DNA of 6,716 nt from Candidatus Thorarchaeota archaeon SMTZ1-83. Lineage in GTDB: Archaea > Asgardarchaeota > Thorarchaeia > Thorarchaeales > Thorarchaeaceae. A program made the position numbers and the translations under genes. The DNA lies in NCBI GenBank assembly GCA_001563325.1, contig LRSK01000079.1:1-6716 (forward strand). Reading direction: 5' to 3'. The stretch's first letter is position 1, and every line of letters starts with the position of its first letter. Below the pieces are notes generated by a model, which did no database searches, was not told where the DNA came from, and was given only the letters and a program-made list of their open reading frames with translations. This document shows, in pieces, positions 6,325-6,716 of the stretch.

Positions 6325-6332
6325 GCTTATAG
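6325..6332 (-). promoter_or_regulatory. TATA-like box for the Rab-like GTPase gene
   Basis: The minus strand reads CTATAAGC. Initiation about 25 bp downstream would fall near 6303, downstream of the TTG at 6310 but upstream of the ATGs at 6280 and 6265. The box therefore argues for one of the ATG starts. An alternative weaker A/T element (CATATGAAATA) lies just upstream. Confidence 0.45.
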
Positions 6333-6450
6333 TGGTATTTCATATGCGTTTGCATCCAAAAAAAGGGCTCTCCAGACAGCTGTCGTTTCCCAGTACGTCT
6401 TCATTGTATGTGACTCTCGAAGGTAACTACAGTCACTGCTCTATCTGTCA

Positions 6451-6462
6451 GAAAGTATTTCA
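6451..6462 (+). promoter_or_regulatory. Possible BRE/TATA for the PLP-enzyme gene
   Basis: GAAAGTATTTCA resembles a BRE plus TATA element. It predicts initiation around 6485, about 30 nt before the TTG at 6515 and downstream of GGAAGGAG. If used, it excludes translation from the upstream ATG 6344. The support is by resemblance only. Confidence 0.3.
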
Positions 6463-6514
6463 TGTTGGAAGGAGTGATGATGATTCAAACGAGCTACCTC
6501 GGAGATACTTAGGT

Positions 6515-6716
6515 TTGCGAATCACGACCATCGAAGATGTTGTGGCTGCTCAGAAGCGAATCGGGCCCTATCTGAAACCCACGCCCCTACTCAGCTATCC
6601 GAAGATTAACGAACTCGTGGGAACTGAGGTCTATATCAAGCATGAGAACTGCCAACCGGTTGGGGCGTTCAAGGTCCGTGGAGGTATCAACTTGGTTTCG
6701 CGGCTCTCGAAGGAAG
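6515..6716 (+). CDS. Threonine/serine ammonia-lyase-like PLP enzyme, N-terminal part (cut by right edge)
   Basis: The visible part resembles fold-type II PLP enzymes of the threonine dehydratase group, which deaminate threonine to 2-oxobutyrate or serine to pyruvate. Numbered from TTG 6515, residues 1-30 (RITTIEDVVAAQKRIGPYLK then PTPLL) match the helix and PTPLL loop at the family N-terminus. Residues 39-57 (VYIKHENCQPVGAFKVRGG) carry the PLP-binding lysine K53. The KHEN...PxGAFKVRGG form, rather than SFKxRGA, is the variant I recall from a threonine-dehydratase/3-hydroxyaspartate ammonia-lyase-like subgroup, so the exact substrate is uncertain. TTG 6515 is chosen because family homology begins there and GGAG at 6501-6504 precedes it. 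The frame is nevertheless open back to ATG 6344, which would add 57 residues including HCSICQKVFH. The C-terminal catalytic body, including any ACT domain, lies outside the window. Confidence 0.8.
   Translation, partial: MRITTIEDVVAAQKRIGPYLKPTPLLSYPKINELVGTEVYIKHENCQPVGAFKVRGGINLVSRLSKE

Noticed and set aside
1..6716. CRISPR arrays, insertion sequences, attachment sites or rRNA genes.
   Set aside because: No regularly spaced direct repeats, transposase or integrase frames, long terminal inverted repeats or rRNA-like blocks were seen.

Overview
The window most likely comes from an archaeon, and probably from an Asgard (Thorarchaeota-like) lineage. The main evidence is a Rab-type small GTPase with all five G motifs and the Rab-specific LGVDF, WDxxGQ and YYxG signatures, fused to a serine/proline-rich linker and a long coiled coil. 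Candidate promoters have archaeal TATA spacing, ribosome sites match AGGAGGTGA, and base composition is balanced. The lineage is inferred from gene content and was not tested by phylogeny.

Layout. The left edge holds the 5' part of a minus-strand, membrane-anchored S41-peptidase-like protein. It is divergent from a plus-strand ADP-ribose-pyrophosphatase-type Nudix hydrolase. A plus-strand metallo-beta-lactamase-fold hydrolase and a small zinc-ribbon protein follow. Converging on the zinc-ribbon gene is a 49-codon minus-strand ORF for a very basic protein with a near-ideal Shine-Dalgarno site. A gene-poor stretch with several short inverted repeats comes next, then a plus-strand TPR protein and a plus-strand YjbQ/UPF0047 protein. 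The minus strand then carries a class I SAM-dependent methyltransferase and the Rab-like GTPase/coiled-coil gene. At the right edge a divergent plus-strand gene begins, encoding a threonine-ammonia-lyase-like PLP enzyme that is cut by the window end.

The genes look mainly monocistronic. Strand switches are frequent, gaps are roughly 80-300 bp, and several genes have their own TATA-like elements. No operon or multi-gene defence, mobile or CRISPR system is visible. The genes do not form an obvious pathway: they cover nucleotide-sugar hydrolysis, a zinc hydrolase, protein-protein scaffolding, amino-acid catabolism and eukaryote-like GTPase signalling. The items most worth following up are the GTPase fused to a coiled coil without a prenylation cysteine, the small basic ORF, the small zinc-ribbon protein, and the uncertain 5' end of the PLP enzyme, where a CxxC-containing extension and a leader ORF compete as explanations.
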